DNA of 7,691 nucleotides, taken from assembly GCA_034716535.1 (NCBI GenBank), contig JAYEJW010000500.1, forward strand, positions 1-7,691, given 5' to 3'. The position numbers were made by a program, and so were the translations under genes. Source of the stretch: JAYEJW01 sp034716535 (GTDB lineage Bacteria > Pseudomonadota > Gammaproteobacteria > Chromatiales > Chromatiaceae). Shown here one piece after another: positions 6,091 to 7,691 of the stretch. Position 1 is the first letter of the stretch, and each line of letters opens with the position of its first letter. Under the pieces are notes generated by a model, which did no database searches, was not told the DNA's origin, and was given only the letters and a program-made list of their open reading frames with translations.

Positions 6091-7206
6091 ATGATTTCAA
6101 AACATTCGGCATATTGGGTTCGGAGCGTTGCATCCGCAGGCCTAGTCTTGGTCCTGACAGCCTGCGCTTCTACCCCTCAAAACGGCGATTATGGACCAGG
6201 GGCGACGGCCGCACCGTCTTCTTCAGACAAGGGGGTCGAGAACTACGTTCTGGTCGATTGCCTGTTGCCTGGGCAGATCCGTCGACTCGGGACCAGGATG
6301 ACCTATCTGACTCCTCGGCGTCCCGTAAAGGCCACCCGAAGAGATTGCGAGATACGTGGCGGCGAATACATCCTGTTCGATCGTTCCGACTATTCTTCCG
6401 CGCTCAGTTCCCTGTTGCCGAAGGCACGCGGCGGAGACCCGGTCGCACAAACATACGTCGGCGAGATTTACGAGAGAGGATTGGGATTGGCAGCGCCCGA
6501 TTACGGCAGCGCCGCCGGCTGGTATCGCAAAGCCGCCGACAGCGGCCACCGTCCAGCACAGACGAGTCTCGGGTCTCTGTACGAACGAGGGTTAGGTGTT
6601 CCCAGGGACAAGGCAGTCGCCTTGGACTGGTACCGCCGCGCCTCTGGCGTCACGGAAGATCGCTTGGTTTTCGACTCGACTTTGCGGGCCGAGCGCGACG
6701 CGTTCAAGAAAGAAATCGCCTTACGTAACCAGGTCGCTGGCTCCTTGCGGCAGCAGCTGAGAAATACAGAGCAGAAGCTGAACCGTCAAGCAACTGAAGT
6801 GAAAAGTGCACGTAGCGTGCTGGAGGACGACAAGCGTAAGCTCGAACGTTTGACCGGGACACCGCAAGCGTCCCAGAGTCGAGCGGAAGTCGAGCAGCTG
6901 AAGAGTCGGATCAAGGAGCAACAGACTACGCTGGCAGCCCATGAAACGGAAGTAAACGCCCTTCAGGGTACTTATGCGCAAGAAAAAAGCCTGTTGGAAA
7001 GCCAGCGGCGTGATGCACAGAGTGAGGCCGAACGGCTTCGCAGCGAATTGCACGCCGTACGAGAATTGCAGGCGCGTGAGCGTGCCCAGGAGCAATCGAC
7101 GGCCTCTCGCGCTAAGTCTGCTCAGCTCGGAAAGCTGGAGCTTAGTCGGAAAGAGCAGTACGAGGCCGTGCTCGACACTTCTCGCCGATTCGCGAGTACC
7201 CCGTAA
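6091..7206 (+). CDS. Sel1-repeat lipoprotein with long C-terminal coiled coil
   Basis: A 371-residue lipoprotein. Residues 1-25 are a signal sequence with lipobox LTAC; Cys25 would be lipidated and Ala26 at +2 favours the outer membrane. Residues about 51-100 form a small domain with two cysteines (VDCLLPGQIRRLG ... RRDCEIRGGEY). Two Sel1 repeats follow at about 116-152 (AQTYVGEIYERGLG ... AAGWYRKAADSGH) and 153-188 (AQTSLGSLYERGLGV ... ALDWYRRASG), a fold used for protein-protein contacts. Residues about 195-350 are a long charged coiled coil rich in Glu, Lys, Arg and Gln. From memory, similar proteins with this LPGQIRRLG segment may continue into a caspase-like domain; here the frame ends after the coiled coil. 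The start follows only a weak GGA. It probably acts as a periplasm-facing scaffold; partners are unknown. Confidence 0.85.
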   Translation: MISKHSAYWVRSVASAGLVLVLTACASTPQNGDYGPGATAAPSSSDKGVENYVLVDCLLPGQIRRLGTRMTYLTPRRPVKATRRDCEIRGGEYILFDRSDYSSALSSLLPKARGGDPVAQTYVGEIYERGLGLAAPDYGSAAGWYRKAADSGHRPAQTSLGSLYERGLGVPRDKAVALDWYRRASGVTEDRLVFDSTLRAERDAFKKEIALRNQVAGSLRQQLRNTEQKLNRQATEVKSARSVLEDDKRKLERLTGTPQASQSRAEVEQLKSRIKEQQTTLAAHETEVNALQGTYAQEKSLLESQRRDAQSEAERLRSELHAVRELQARERAQEQSTASRAKSAQLGKLELSRKEQYEAVLDTSRRFASTP

Positions 7207-7216
7207 AGGGGCTTTA
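7199..7216 (+). terminator. weak terminator-like hairpin at the lipoprotein stop
   Basis: CCCC, a GTAAA loop and GGGG overlap the stop codon, followed by CTTTATAG. The stem has only four G-C pairs and the T-run is short, so this is a weak candidate. Confidence 0.25.
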
Positions 7217-7230
7217 TAGTGTCAGCTCAA

Positions 7231-7271
7231 GGAGCGTCTGGATCCGAGTGCGCATGACGCTCCGATCGGAG
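7231..7271. repeat. overlapping inverted repeat and palindrome
   Basis: GGAGCGTC at 7231-7238 pairs with GACGCTCC at 7256-7263 over a 17-base loop, while CTCCGATCGGAG at 7260-7271 is self-complementary. The two structures share bases 7260-7263 and are mutually exclusive. No T-run follows, so a terminator role is doubtful. Confidence 0.6.
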
Positions 7272-7597
7272 TCTTTCCGCGCTGACGCCCTGTTAGCACT
7301 CAGTTTATCTCACCGGATTTTCTCAGATTAAATCGCGCCAACTCACCCGGACTGCTCCACCGTCGCCAGTCCTCACCGAGAGGCTCCACAATCCTCGCTC
7401 GTCTTGGGCTATCCTTACGGCCGCAGTCGGCCAAAAGCGGACCTAAACAATACCCATGGGTATCGATCGACTTTCCATCGAAAATTGGCGATCATTTCCG
7501 TTGATCTTGCCCTGAGACTGGTAGCCCCCATGATTCCTTTCGAAGTGGCCAGCGTCTTCTTTTTCTGAAGTTTTGTACTTTTTGGGGCGTTAGAATA

Positions 7598-7626
7598 TTA
7601 GCCACCACCAATAGGCGTGCTATATT
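7598..7626 (+). promoter_or_regulatory. possible sigma70-type promoter for the 3'-edge gene
   Basis: TTAGCC and TATATT are separated by 17 bases in an AT-rich stretch just before the ATG at 7635. The -10 matches consensus in five of six positions, the -35 in only three. If used, the leader is very short. Confidence 0.25.
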
Positions 7627-7634
7627 AGCATTCC

Positions 7635-7691
7635 ATGAATAACCATTGCGCAATGGGTTTCATTAACCGTGATGGCTGGTTTATTCAATTC
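7635..7691 (+). CDS. 5' end of a gene running off the window, possibly WG-repeat-like
   Basis: ATG at 7635 opens 19 codons to the window edge, reading MNNHCAMGFINRDGWFIQF. GFINRDGWFIQF resembles the G-I-D--G--VI core of WG repeats (PF14903 type), but one partial repeat is too little to assign a family. The start is preceded by a promoter-like sequence yet has no clear ribosome site. It could also be a short non-coding frame. Confidence 0.3.
   Translation, partial: MNNHCAMGFINRDGWFIQF

Larger units (their letters stand above)
7207..7634. other. intergenic region of about 430 bases with palindromes
   Basis: No coding frame of note on either strand. It contains the paired arms GGAGCGTC (7231-7238) and GACGCTCC (7256-7263), the palindrome CTCCGATCGGAG (7260-7271) sharing bases with the second arm, and the 14-bp palindrome ATACCCATGGGTAT (7450-7463). 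The right third is more AT-rich and probably holds the promoter of the next gene. Confidence 0.5.

Overview
The window looks like an accessory, heavily rearranged part of a gammaproteobacterial chromosome. The support is the mix of gene families: a type VI immunity (DUF3396) remnant, a TIGR02270 HEAT-like protein, an autotransporter-type outer-membrane barrel, a Sel1 lipoprotein and a VapBC relic. Lipobox and barrel features confirm a Gram-negative cell envelope. Genus cannot be told from sequence alone. The coding GC looks moderate to high, and the left end looks less GC-rich than the TIGR02270 and lipoprotein genes.

Layout, left to right. 66-431 (+) is the C-terminal part of a DUF3396 type VI immunity protein without its N-terminal half. 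450-1226 (+) is an unrecognised cytosolic protein in the same orientation 18 bases downstream. 1309-1612 is a broken vapBC locus on the minus strand: the antitoxin is almost complete, its start is replaced by short direct repeats, and the toxin survives only as its first residues. 1775-2075 is a non-coding block with long imperfect inverted ends resembling IS21-family termini, a central 24-bp-arm hairpin and a perfect 16-bp palindrome; it resembles a MITE or a collapsed insertion sequence. 2101-3537 (-) is an intact autotransporter-type protein with a short passenger. About 3610-4180 holds no convincing gene. 4181-4428 (-) is a frameshifted relic of a small coiled-coil protein. 4547-5797 (+) is an intact TIGR02270 protein, followed by a relic of a second autotransporter barrel (about 5830-5931). 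6091-7206 (+) is a lipoprotein with two Sel1 repeats and a long coiled coil. After about 430 bases without a gene, a new reading frame starts at 7635 and runs off the end.

No single operon links these genes. The theme is conflict and envelope biology (T6SS-type immunity, toxin-antitoxin, autotransporter, periplasm-facing lipoprotein) interspersed with relics, as expected of a hotspot where cassettes are gained and decay. No CRISPR array, rRNA or tRNA was seen. The least explained items are the inverted-repeat element at 1775-2075, the repeat-capped vapB, and the uncharacterised 258-residue protein beside the immunity remnant.
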